DNA of 64,000 nucleotides, taken from UBA11855 sp035297385. Its GTDB lineage: Archaea > Thermoproteota > Bathyarchaeia > Bathyarchaeales > Bathycorpusculaceae. The DNA lies in NCBI GenBank assembly GCA_035297385.1, contig DATGZD010000158.1, positions 17,804 to 81,803 of the forward strand, given 5' to 3'. Shown here one piece after another: positions 56,468-64,000 of the stretch (its first letter is position 1; every line of letters begins with the position of its first letter). The notes beneath the pieces were generated by a model. It was not told where the DNA came from. It worked only from the letters and a program-made list of their open reading frames with translations, and did not search any database. The position numbers were made by a program, and so were the translations under genes.

Positions 56468-57071
56468 TGCTATTCACCTCCATCAAAAGTTACAATTCAA
56501 TAGTTATGAATGATCCAGATGAGCCAAAATTCATGATGATTCTCTTGTTAAGTACGCTTTTCCTTCATATTCAGCAAGTTTAAGCAATACATAACCTCAT
56601 AGAATTCTTTTAGTTTTGAAAATATGCTTTTAGTAAACCATTTGTGGTTTTTATACGTATGTGGTTGTAGAGTGATACAAGCACCCGCATTCTGTTTTTT
56701 AGGTCGTATTTTGATGGAGTTTGCGTTACAGAATGAGAACAAATGTTCTTATTTTAGGTATCACTTTTTTTGTTTTTAGAAAATAATATAGAAAATTAGG
56801 TTTGTGTCATTGATTCTAAATATTTTTGAGTGTTCTTAAGTGTTGTTTTCGCGCGCGCTATTTGTAATATCCAGCTCAAGAATCTTATCTCCAATTTTCC
56901 GTGCAATCTAATGATGAGGATAAGGATTCTCAGAGCGACCGGTTTGGTTTACCCACCTGGTATACCGTTCGAAGAGAAGTTAATGCTACTCAAGTTAAAG
57001 TGCATTATACACGAGTAATTCATGTTGCTATATAGTACTGGATTATAGGCAATAGAGGTAGCTAGAGCAGA
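56468..57071. other. Intergenic region with no confirmed gene
   Basis: About 600 bp. A short frame (56830-57018) contains ATGLVYPPGIPF, which recalls the end of Orn/Lys/Arg decarboxylases, but it lacks an upstream domain and is too short to call. A CGCGCGC tract lies near 56850. Nothing else stood out. Confidence 0.35.
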
Positions 57072-58511
57072 TTAATGGCTTGAATGGATGGGTGGAATTC
57101 TGTTATGCCAAGGCATTGCTTGCTCGAGTGAACTTGCAAGGCGAATCAATGCACTTTCGTCTCCAAACTTAGCCATGAACTGTACTCCTATTGGCAAACC
57201 TGACTGACTTTGTCCAAGAGGCAAAGTGATAGCCGGTTGTCCAGTTGCATTAGCAGGCGTAGTCGGTAGTCGGGTTTCATCGCTGAGGCGCATATAACCA
57301 ATAAAGTCAAGGTCTGTTCGCATTTTGGAATACTTGCCAATTGGTTCTGGTAATTTCATTAATGTAGGTGTGAGCAATATATCATATTGTTCGAAGAATT
57401 TGCCAAAAATTCTTCGGAATTTATTGAGCACAAAGTCAGCTGTTAACATATCAGCTCCTGTTAGGGTTTTGGAATAGTTATAGAATGATAGCGTAACGGG
57501 CTCCGTGTTCTCCTCTGTGATTGTTTTGCCATCCATAGCTGCGAACATGTCAAGCCCTGCATACATGCCAAAAGCCCAAGCTACACATACTGCATGTAAA
57601 TATTCTTCATAGTCAAAGCTAGGACTAGCTTCAACAAGTTGGTGACCTATCTTTTCACATACAGAAACTACTCGTTTTACACAGTTGATCACTTCTGAAT
57701 TTACAGAACTTCCAGGTTGCCATGAATCCGTTGTCCAGGCTATGCACAGTTTTTCTACTGGAGCGTTGATTTCTTGTACATAAGGCCGACTTGGTTGAAC
57801 TATGATAAATGGGTCACCAAGCACAGGTTTTGATACCATATCAAGCATCAAGGCCGTATCTCGTACAGTTCGGCTTACAACAAATTCTTGTAGCATTCCA
57901 GGATCTCCAAAATCGGGACCAAGAGTAACACGTCCACGAGAAGGCTTCAGTCCGACTAGACCGCAGGCACTTGCTGGAATACGAATTGAACCACCGTTAT
58001 CGCTCGCATGTGCTATGGGAACAATACCTGCTGCAACGCTTGCTGCAGACCCACCACTTGAGCCTCCAGCCATAATCTGAAGATTCCAAGGATTGCAAGT
58101 ATCACCGGTTAATATCGATTCAGTCGAGGTACCTATGGCAAATTCTGGAGTTGTTGTGCGACCTAACAAATTCACTCCTGCTTTCTTGAAAAGAACAGTT
58201 AAGAATGAATCTTTGTCTACGACATGTCCCTTCATAAGTCTAGACCCCATCTCTTGGCGTCGTCCGCTTTCTCCAGCGCCAATATCTTTCATCAAGAATG
58301 GTACTCCAGCCAGTGGACCAGTAAAGGTTGCGTTATCATCCAACCTTTCAATACGATCGGAATATACTTCTATGATAGCATTGATTTTAGGATTGAGCTT
58401 ATCTACGGCTTGAGCAAAAAGATTCGCAAGTTCTTTGGGCGAGGTTTCTCTCTTTTTAACTAGATTGGCTAAAGAGACACCGTCGTAGGTTGAGTATTCA
58501 GCTAGGTTCAT
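57072..58511 (-). CDS. Amidase signature family hydrolase
   Basis: A 479-residue enzyme with the amidase Ser-cisSer-Lys triad: Lys75 in PFLMKDIGAG, cis-Ser151 in GGSSGGSAAS and Ser175 in DNGGSIRIPAS. It hydrolyses amides (GatA, fatty acid amides, aryl amides or lactams belong here). GatA is possible but GatC and GatB are not next to it. Its start overlaps the stop of the upstream beta-lactamase-like gene by 4 bp (ATGA), so they form an operon. Confidence 0.9.
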   Translation of the reverse strand: MNLAEYSTYDGVSLANLVKKRETSPKELANLFAQAVDKLNPKINAIIEVYSDRIERLDDNATFTGPLAGVPFLMKDIGAGESGRRQEMGSRLMKGHVVDKDSFLTVLFKKAGVNLLGRTTTPEFAIGTSTESILTGDTCNPWNLQIMAGGSSGGSAASVAAGIVPIAHASDNGGSIRIPASACGLVGLKPSRGRVTLGPDFGDPGMLQEFVVSRTVRDTALMLDMVSKPVLGDPFIIVQPSRPYVQEINAPVEKLCIAWTTDSWQPGSSVNSEVINCVKRVVSVCEKIGHQLVEASPSFDYEEYLHAVCVAWAFGMYAGLDMFAAMDGKTITEENTEPVTLSFYNYSKTLTGADMLTADFVLNKFRRIFGKFFEQYDILLTPTLMKLPEPIGKYSKMRTDLDFIGYMRLSDETRLPTTPANATGQPAITLPLGQSQSGLPIGVQFMAKFGDESALIRLASSLEQAMPWHNRIPPIHSSH

Positions 58512-59725
58512 ATATTCACTTCTCCTTTATCGTCCTCTAGGAATGGATTTGTTTTACCAATTGAGTGATACATTGCCAAACGAAGAGCATTTTGTCGTGG
58601 ATCCATCAAGTGAAAATCGATTCGATTTGGAACATAAGCAAAACCAATGCTTGAATTAGGATCGGCAAAACCAAAACATCCTCCAAACCCAATCATCCCA
58701 AAAGAGTTTGGATGAGCAAATGGAATCTGAGGGCTTGGCTTCAAAAAACCAAGGGAAAATTGCATTCCTTCCGATTTCATTACTTCATCATAGAATCCAC
58801 GTGTTGGCGGAGTTGCTCGTGCCATTAACTGTTTTAGAGTCTCATCACGCAATCCAAGTTCTTTTCCACCAGTTGCAAAGACACTATATGCATGAGCCAT
58901 AGCTCGAGCTGTTCCAATTCCTCCTCCAGAAGGCACTTCAACTTTTCGCGTATAGATGTGTTCTTTATCTTCTGGTAAGTCTCCCCACAGAGCTCTGTTA
59001 ATATTTGACCGTGGGTAAACGGCTGAGAGTACCAAAAAGACAGGGAGTTTAATATCTGCGCCGACTGGATTAACCATATACGGTTTTGCCAGCCTAGAAT
59101 TAGGAATATTTTCTGGCAATCCAATATAGAAATCTAAACCCATTGGAATAGCTATTTCTTCCTGAAAGAACCGTCCAAGACTTCGATGTTTTGGATCAAC
59201 TCTGCGAAGTAACTCGCTCTGATAGAATCCAAGAGTAATGGCATGATATGCTTGTCGCTCGCCAGATTTCCAAGATGGTTTTTGACGAGCTAATAAAATT
59301 GCAAGCCGATCAAGATCAGCTTCCAACCTCACATCTACACGTTTGTCTAACGCAAAAAGTCCTGCTTGATGTGCAAACAATTGTCTGATAGTAATCTTCT
59401 CTTTATCATTCTGCGCAAACTCAGGCCAATATTTCATGACACGTTCATCTAAATCAAAAAGCCCACGAGAATGAGCAAGAGCCATAGCCAAACCAGCTAA
59501 TCCCTTAGTGGCAGAATAAGTGATAACCATTGTATTCTCTTCCCAAGATTCACCAGTGGTCTTGTTGCGGATACCACCCCATAAATCGACCACCTTTTCT
59601 CCACGATAGTAAATGCAGCATGCAGCTCCAAGCTCGTTGCGACACTCGAAGTTTTCAACAAATGCTTCGTGCACAGCCTCAAACCCGGGCTTTACAAAAC
59701 CTGATATTGCACCGCTATTGCTCAT
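58508..59725 (-). CDS. Class C beta-lactamase-like serine hydrolase
   Basis: A 405-residue cytoplasmic protein with the SxxK motif YSATKGL (Ser71, Lys74), a Tyr motif (AYHAITLGF near 161), and FGMIGFGGCFGFADP near the C-terminus. This matches the EstB/LACTB family of esterases and amidases related to class C beta-lactamases. It is translationally coupled to the amidase, which implies a joint step in breaking down an ester or amide compound. Confidence 0.88.
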   Translation of the reverse strand: MSNSGAISGFVKPGFEAVHEAFVENFECRNELGAACCIYYRGEKVVDLWGGIRNKTTGESWEENTMVITYSATKGLAGLAMALAHSRGLFDLDERVMKYWPEFAQNDKEKITIRQLFAHQAGLFALDKRVDVRLEADLDRLAILLARQKPSWKSGERQAYHAITLGFYQSELLRRVDPKHRSLGRFFQEEIAIPMGLDFYIGLPENIPNSRLAKPYMVNPVGADIKLPVFLVLSAVYPRSNINRALWGDLPEDKEHIYTRKVEVPSGGGIGTARAMAHAYSVFATGGKELGLRDETLKQLMARATPPTRGFYDEVMKSEGMQFSLGFLKPSPQIPFAHPNSFGMIGFGGCFGFADPNSSIGFAYVPNRIDFHLMDPRQNALRLAMYHSIGKTNPFLEDDKGEVNI

Positions 59726-59987
59726 TTTTTGGTCACGCTACGGGAATATTCTCATCTGAATGTCCGCAGTTATAAGATTAACGAGTAATCCAAAAATCTG
59801 CAAAAATAGGAATACACAAGAAGTAATGTACAAAGAATAACTTCGAAACCATAATTTACTCTATATTCAAGGAGATAATCGTCAAGTTTGTTGAGTTTGT
59901 GTAGTAGCGCGGGCGCATGCTCTTGGCGTTACTAAACGTTTTCTGAGAAACAATGATAACCTAGTATAAGAAAGGTGATTTTATGAG

Positions 59988-60731
59988 TTAAAGTCGTAAT
60001 CCCTTAGCCCAGTAATATTGAAAGAGTTCTTTTACCCAATTAACAAAGGTTGGATCTTTACCGATGAAGCCAACATAATCAGTCTTACCGTCAGGTAAAC
60101 AAAAACTTATAGCAGCTTCTTTCTCGCTCATCACAAAATTTACTGGAATATCCTCGATAGCTCGCCATTCCACTGCACGTTCCATTCCTGCAACAGTAGG
60201 AGCAGTGGGAATGTACCGTTTGTGAAAAAGAAATTTATATTTAACACCTCTTGGAATGCTCTCTATTAGGATATGACGAATGTTTAGTGGTTGCTCTGAG
60301 CCTCCGCCCCACAGGTATTGTTCAGCTTCTCGGGTTATCCTTTCAGCCACATTGATGTTCGCAATCATATCGGAGCTAAACTCAGCATTAGAAAGCTCCC
60401 CTATACGATCCAAAAACTGACTGGGTAACTGGCTAAAATCATGACTAGAAAAAAACTGTCTATGTTTAAAAAGAAAATCTAACGTTCCCGAAAACCTCAG
60501 AACGAAAGTTCCATACTGCGTTATACCATAACTGCCATCAGTTTGCTTCTCAATGAGAAGAGCCTCGCTTAGTCGCTGCAGTTGTCTAAAAGTGTCTGTG
60601 GTAGTTAAATCTAATTTGCGAGCAATTTCCCTCATCTTTCCTTTTTCACTGCTAATTTTGCTTAATATGCTAAGTCGGCTTTCGCTTGCAAGTTCAAAGA
60701 ATAGTCTTTCGATTCCCTCGTCATCTGCCAT
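59988..60731 (-). CDS. FilR1-like winged-helix regulator (module 1)
   Basis: A 247-residue protein with an N-terminal winged helix (about 8-85; ELASESRLSIL, REIARKLDLTTTDTFRQLQRL) and a C-terminal sensory domain with NFVMSEKEAAISFCLPDGKTDYVGF and WVKELFQYYW. These are hallmarks of the FilR1-like archaeal regulators. It faces the small-protein, DUF4386 and flavodoxin genes across a 109-bp region that holds a palindrome. A close paralogue lies at 62438-63182. Confidence 0.85.
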   Translation of the reverse strand: MADDEGIERLFFELASESRLSILSKISSEKGKMREIARKLDLTTTDTFRQLQRLSEALLIEKQTDGSYGITQYGTFVLRFSGTLDFLFKHRQFFSSHDFSQLPSQFLDRIGELSNAEFSSDMIANINVAERITREAEQYLWGGGSEQPLNIRHILIESIPRGVKYKFLFHKRYIPTAPTVAGMERAVEWRAIEDIPVNFVMSEKEAAISFCLPDGKTDYVGFIGKDPTFVNWVKELFQYYWAKGLRL

Positions 60732-60766
60732 TTAACGTCACCTGATGTGAACGATTTCCTACTGAT

Positions 60767-60782
60767 GTGTACAATTGCACAC
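60767..60782. promoter_or_regulatory. Candidate operator palindrome of module 1
   Basis: GTGTACAATTGCACAC is a near-perfect 16-bp inverted repeat (two central-arm mismatches) in the region between the divergent regulator and small-protein genes. It is a good candidate for binding by the regulator. Confidence 0.5.
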
Positions 60783-60840
60783 TGTAAGCAAATAAAAGTA
60801 ATCTTTGTTGCAGTCCAAGCTCTTTTAGGTGAAAACAAAA

Positions 60841-61089
60841 ATGGAAAACACAATTGAAGGCGAACGTTTCTTTTCGGTGGAACTGAAATCTAAGATCCAC
60901 CTGAAAAATGTAAGATTGACCAATGGCTCAACCGAGAGTGCCCTGATAGAAGGTACTTTGGGAGAACTTGTCCGAGCATCATTTGCCGAGGGCATAATCT
61001 TGGAAGTTGTCGGAAAAAAGGGGACTCTCAGAATAAATTTAGCCCAACAAGAAATCGCAGATCAAACTAACAAAACAGAGGTGAAATAA
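60841..61089 (+). CDS. Small conserved protein of the regulator-flavodoxin module (copy 1)
   Basis: An 82-residue protein (ATG 60841; a GTG at 60829 is the alternative). It reads FSVELKSK near the start and EGTLGELVRASFAEGIILEVVGKKGTLRI in the middle, nearly the same as the paralogue at 63294. Strands and short helices suggest a small soluble fold. No family recognised. Cotranscribed with the membrane protein, whose start follows the stop directly. Confidence 0.75.
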   Translation: MENTIEGERFFSVELKSKIHLKNVRLTNGSTESALIEGTLGELVRASFAEGIILEVVGKKGTLRINLAQQEIADQTNKTEVK

Positions 61090-61830
61090 ATGAACATACT
61101 AAAAAGGAGTAAACCTGAAAAGATAGATATCGATCCACAATGGAAAAACCTATACAGAATCGGCGGTATAGCAGCCTTAGTCGCAGCGGTACTTGCCATA
61201 ACTGAAGTGATTATTGAAGCAAGTGGCTCAAGCCTGACTTCTGCTCCAAGCACAATAACTGAATGGTTTACGCTCCTCCAAAATAATAGACTCCTCGGAT
61301 TAGCAGTGTTGGGTATCTTCGAGAGCACTTTCTTCATTCTTACGGCTTTAATGTTTATCTCACTTTACCCTGCTCTGCGAAAAACAAGCCAAGCAACGAT
61401 TGTCACTGCTATTTTTCTAATATTAACAGGAACAATTGCCTACTTGGCAACCAACCCAGCGCTCGCACTAGATTCGTTAAGCATTCAATACGCTGCGGCT
61501 ACAAGTGACTCACAGAAAGTAATCTTTCTATCTGCGGGACAAGCTGTTCTCGCTATGGGTCAAGGCACAGGCTCAACCCTGACGTTCCTCTTAGCAGCGA
61601 TCGCTGGCTTACTTGCATCCATAGTCATGCTTCGGAGCCAAGCATTCAGTAAATCTATAGCGATCATAGGAATTATAGCGAATATATTTGGACTACCAGG
61701 CTCTGCTTTAGGTTTGGTTGTCTGGACAATCAACGGTTTACTGATGCTAGTTTGGACCGTGCTAATTGGTCGACGACTCCTGCAGATAGCAAACAACAAT
61801 AATCCACTGGTCGGAGGGGAAAAGCAGTGA
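61090..61830 (+). CDS. DUF4386-like membrane protein
   Basis: A 246-residue protein with six predicted helices, beginning with a cytoplasmic DPQWKNLYRIGGIAALVAA and including TALMFISLYPALRK. This matches DUF4386. No function is known. It directly follows copy 1 of the small protein and overlaps the flavodoxin start in GTGA. Confidence 0.75.
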   Translation: MNILKRSKPEKIDIDPQWKNLYRIGGIAALVAAVLAITEVIIEASGSSLTSAPSTITEWFTLLQNNRLLGLAVLGIFESTFFILTALMFISLYPALRKTSQATIVTAIFLILTGTIAYLATNPALALDSLSIQYAAATSDSQKVIFLSAGQAVLAMGQGTGSTLTFLLAAIAGLLASIVMLRSQAFSKSIAIIGIIANIFGLPGSALGLVVWTINGLLMLVWTVLIGRRLLQIANNNNPLVGGEKQ

Positions 61831-62306
61831 ACTCAGAAAATAGAACCTTGATAGCTTACGCAACAAAGGGCGGTGCAACACAAAAGATCTCCAACCAGAT
61901 TGCTCAAGTTCTTCGCACAAAATATGGCCTTCAGGTGGATGAAGTCAACTTAGCAAAGCAGGGAGTTCCAAATCTCGCATCTTATAACAATATTGTTGTT
62001 GGAACCGGAGTTAGAAAAGGCGCAATCTACGAAGAAACACTACAATTCCTAAACAGAGACTTCACAGGAAAACACACTGCTTACTTTACCTGTTCTGGAT
62101 TCATCTATCCCAAAAGTTACGATGAAACGGTATTAATATACACAAAAAACGTGCTCACGAATTATCCCCAATTCCGGCCTATCGCAACTGAAGCATTTGG
62201 AGGATACATAAAGATACTGGGTCTGCCTATAGCTAGAAAAATGAATTCAGACAAAATAGAGTCATGGGCTGAACAGTTAGGGAAGACATTTTCAAAGTCG
62301 CTATAA
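61827..62306 (+). CDS. Flavodoxin-domain protein (HemG-like)
   Basis: A 159-residue flavodoxin-like domain: the FMN loop TLIAYATKGGATQKI near 7-21, VVGTGVRKGAIYEET and AYFTCSGFI match the flavodoxin_5/HemG group. It may be an FMN-binding redox protein. Start is GTG 61827 overlapping the upstream stop. Confidence 0.8.
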   Translation: MNSENRTLIAYATKGGATQKISNQIAQVLRTKYGLQVDEVNLAKQGVPNLASYNNIVVGTGVRKGAIYEETLQFLNRDFTGKHTAYFTCSGFIYPKSYDETVLIYTKNVLTNYPQFRPIATEAFGGYIKILGLPIARKMNSDKIESWAEQLGKTFSKSL

Positions 62307-62437
62307 TTGACTTTTAAATCGAGTCAACAGCATTATTTTCTTTTTTTGCTACATACAACTTGAAGGTGGAATTCTGAAATCAAATTCGCAAAATTTAGGC
62401 TCCTTTTTTAGACAACGGAAAACCATGGGAAGGGATC

Positions 62438-63182
62438 CTATACGTGTTTTCCTCTTTCCCAATAGTACTGGAACAAGTCTTTAACCCAGTTTCGAAATGT
62501 TTCATCTGTTCCAAAGAAGCCAGCATAATCCATTTTCCCTGTCATCTGGCGGAAACACAGGCCAGCGACTTTTTCAGTGAGAACGATTATTGCTGGCAAT
62601 TCAGGTAGAGTTCTTGTTTCAAGATTCTTTGCAGGTTTAGCCGAAGTATCTGTTTCGAAGCGGTTTTCCGGGACAATAAATTTCATTCTTATTCCTCTAT
62701 CAACTTTTTTATCCATTACTGGAAGCATGTGTTGAGGAATGGTGCCTTCTGCCATACCCCACCCAAACTGTTCCATCTCTGCATAAGCATTTTCACCAAG
62801 ATTCAAAAACTCAATAGTGTCTGTTACTAATCTTGTCTGTGCAAGTTCAGCTAAGCGATTTAAAAATTGAATCGGCAATTTTGTGAGGTCATGGGTTGAG
62901 AAGTAACCCCCGATATTTAGAGATAAACTCTAAAGAAGAACTAAGCTGCAGCACAAGTCTTCCGAATGGGGCTAAAGCAAAGTTGCCGTCAGGTAGCCTC
63001 TGGACAAGCATAGCTGCACTTAACCGTTCAAGCTGTCTAAACGCTTCTGTTGCAGTCACATCTAATCGGCGGGCGATTTCCTGCATTTTCAAATTCTCGT
63101 TTTGCAGTTCATTCAGTATGGCCAGTCTGCTCTCGCTTGCTAACTCAAAAAATAGTTTTTCTAAACCAAGACTATCTTCCAA
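62438..63182 (-). pseudogene. FilR1-like regulator broken by a frameshift (module 2)
   Basis: Two frames encode the two halves of a paralogue of the regulator at 59988. The first (63182-62889) ends ...SKYRGLLLNP. The second continues in another frame from STHDLTKLPIQF to the C-terminus. Removing one base from the run of five C at 62907-62911 (plus strand) restores R-G-Y-F-S-T-H-D-L. It is a single-base insertion: either a real inactivation, a phase-variable tract or a sequencing error. Confidence 0.8.
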
Positions 63183-63293
63183 AGCGTTTTAACTCCAATG
63201 TTAAACTATTGACTACACTATTTACTTCTTAGCATCAACGTCAAATAAAACTAATCGCATTTGGCGTCCTAAGGATTATCGAGGAAACCAAAA

Positions 63294-63557
63294 ATGGAAA
63301 ACATCAGCAAGAAAGAACGCGTCTTCTCTGTAGAACTCAAGTCAAAGAACAGCCTAAAAAATATAACAGTGGCTAACGGCGCTAATGATACTGTGCTAGT
63401 TGAGGGTACAATAGGTGAATTAGTTCAAGCCATCTTTGCAGAAGGTATTGTTTTAGAAGTCATAGGAAAGAATGGTGTTCTTCGACTTGATCTTGAAGAG
63501 CAAGACATCAAGAGAATATCTGAAAAGAAACAACTGGAGGTAGAGAAAGATGAATAA
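63294..63557 (+). CDS. Small conserved protein of the regulator-flavodoxin module (copy 2)
   Basis: An 87-residue paralogue of the protein at 60841, with FSVELKSK, EGTIGELVQAIFAEGIVLEV and GKNGVLRLDL. Function unknown. Its stop overlaps the next gene's start by 8 bp, so they are cotranscribed. Confidence 0.75.
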   Translation: MENISKKERVFSVELKSKNSLKNITVANGANDTVLVEGTIGELVQAIFAEGIVLEVIGKNGVLRLDLEEQDIKRISEKKQLEVEKDE

Positions 63558-63948
63558 GCTCAAGGTTGCTGCTTCAGCCCTTGGGATCTTTGCTGGACTC
63601 GGTGGTCCAGTTCATGGACCGGGCGAAATACTTCAGGGTCACATTGCTCCCGGCAGCATTGTGTTTGAAGCTTGGCCTGGTTTTGAAGCGTTGAGTGGCG
63701 AACCTGCGATGACAATTATTCCTAATCTTCTAATAACTGGCATATTTGCTATCATCATAGGTATCGTGTTATCGGTTTGGTCTGCAAAGTTTATCGACGG
63801 AAAATTTGGCGGTTTAGTGATGATTCTTCTTACCGTTGGACTGCTTCTTTTTGGTGGAGGCTTAATTCCGCCTCTGTTTGGCTTTGTCGCAGGAATACTC
63901 GCTTTAGTCTTGAACTGGAGAAGAGTAAAAGGATGGAACCACCAATGA
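63550..63948 (+). CDS. Small membrane protein of module 2
   Basis: A 132-residue protein with four predicted helices, GPVHGPGEILQGHIAP near 20-35 and a Gly-rich FGGGLIPPLFGFVAG. It takes the place held by the DUF4386 protein in module 1 but is unrelated in sequence. Its stop overlaps the flavodoxin start in ATGA. Confidence 0.65.
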   Translation: MNKLKVAASALGIFAGLGGPVHGPGEILQGHIAPGSIVFEAWPGFEALSGEPAMTIIPNLLITGIFAIIIGIVLSVWSAKFIDGKFGGLVMILLTVGLLLFGGGLIPPLFGFVAGILALVLNWRRVKGWNHQ

Positions 63949-64000
63949 TTAGTGCACTGATTGTTTATGGAACTCGATACGGAGCAACAACAGGTACTTC
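63945..64000 (+). CDS. Flavodoxin-domain protein (partial, cut by window end)
   Basis: From ATG 63945 the sequence reads MISALIVYGTRYGATTGT, the FMN loop of flavodoxins and the counterpart of the protein at 61827. Only 18 residues are in the window. The start overlaps the previous stop in ATGA. Confidence 0.7.
   Translation, partial: MISALIVYGTRYGATTGT

Noticed and set aside
56830..57018. Short frame with YPPGIPF, possible decarboxylase fragment
   Set aside because: Only one short motif matches and no upstream domain was found; too weak to annotate.
62438..62878. Reading the two halves of the module 2 regulator as separate genes
   Set aside because: Comparison with the intact paralogue shows one protein interrupted by a one-base insertion in a C run.

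Overview
This window comes from an AT-rich archaeal genome. Archaeal markers seen directly are a thermosome-family chaperonin, an archaeal ATP-dependent DNA ligase, a DUF1512 membrane protein, DUF106 next to cytidylate kinase, an RNA polymerase subunit H, intron-containing tRNAs, TATA boxes about 27 bp upstream of leaderless starts, and frequent TTG/GTG starts. Gene content and style suggest a TACK-group archaeon, perhaps near Bathyarchaeia. That placement is inference; no 16S rRNA is present.

Layout. 1-5072: a giant DUF4011-type helicase-nuclease that runs off the left edge. 5.2-8.9 kb: a minus-strand carbohydrate cluster (GT4 glycosyltransferase, six-hairpin-like protein, CBS protein, GH130-type phosphorylase). 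9-16 kb: lipocalin, tRNA-Trp with two predicted introns, 5S rRNA, DUF1512, an unusually long RpoH with an Rpb5-jaw-like N-terminus, and a ModE regulator. 15.4-18.8 kb: nrdR-nrdD-nrdG, an anaerobic ribonucleotide reductase operon with paired NrdR-box-like sites at its promoter. 19-29 kb: EMC3-like insertase, cytidylate kinase, radical SAM protein, methyltransferase, two GT2 glycosyltransferases, an ECF S component with an AIR-synthase-like protein, DNA ligase and a ThiF-like E1. 29-33 kb: aldehyde:ferredoxin oxidoreductase with its ferredoxin partner, a MoaD-like protein and an M24 peptidase. 33-38 kb: surface or secreted proteins, a tRNA with anticodon CAT and an intron, and an MFS exporter.

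38.5-53.4 kb is the most distinctive part. It holds tatA and tatC, a Tat-dependent gluconate-dehydrogenase-type subunit 3 with a GMC flavoprotein, a blue-copper protein, a cytochrome oxidase operon (subunits II, I, III, IV), a cupredoxin without copper ligands, heme O synthase, a DUF420-like protein and a two-domain cupredoxin. No c-type cytochrome (CxxCH) is visible. The genes could form a chain that carries electrons from a periplasmic-side flavin dehydrogenase through cupredoxins to an aa3-type oxidase. It sits in a genome that also carries oxygen-sensitive NrdD and AOR, which suggests a facultative or microaerobic lifestyle.

53-64 kb: MFS transporter, zinc-ribbon protein, the remnant of an alcohol dehydrogenase, SDR, an amidase and serine hydrolase pair, and two related modules in tandem. 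Each module has a winged-helix regulator facing a small protein, a membrane protein and a flavodoxin. The second regulator is broken by a one-base frameshift in a run of five C, and the second flavodoxin is cut by the right edge. No CRISPR array or insertion sequence was seen.
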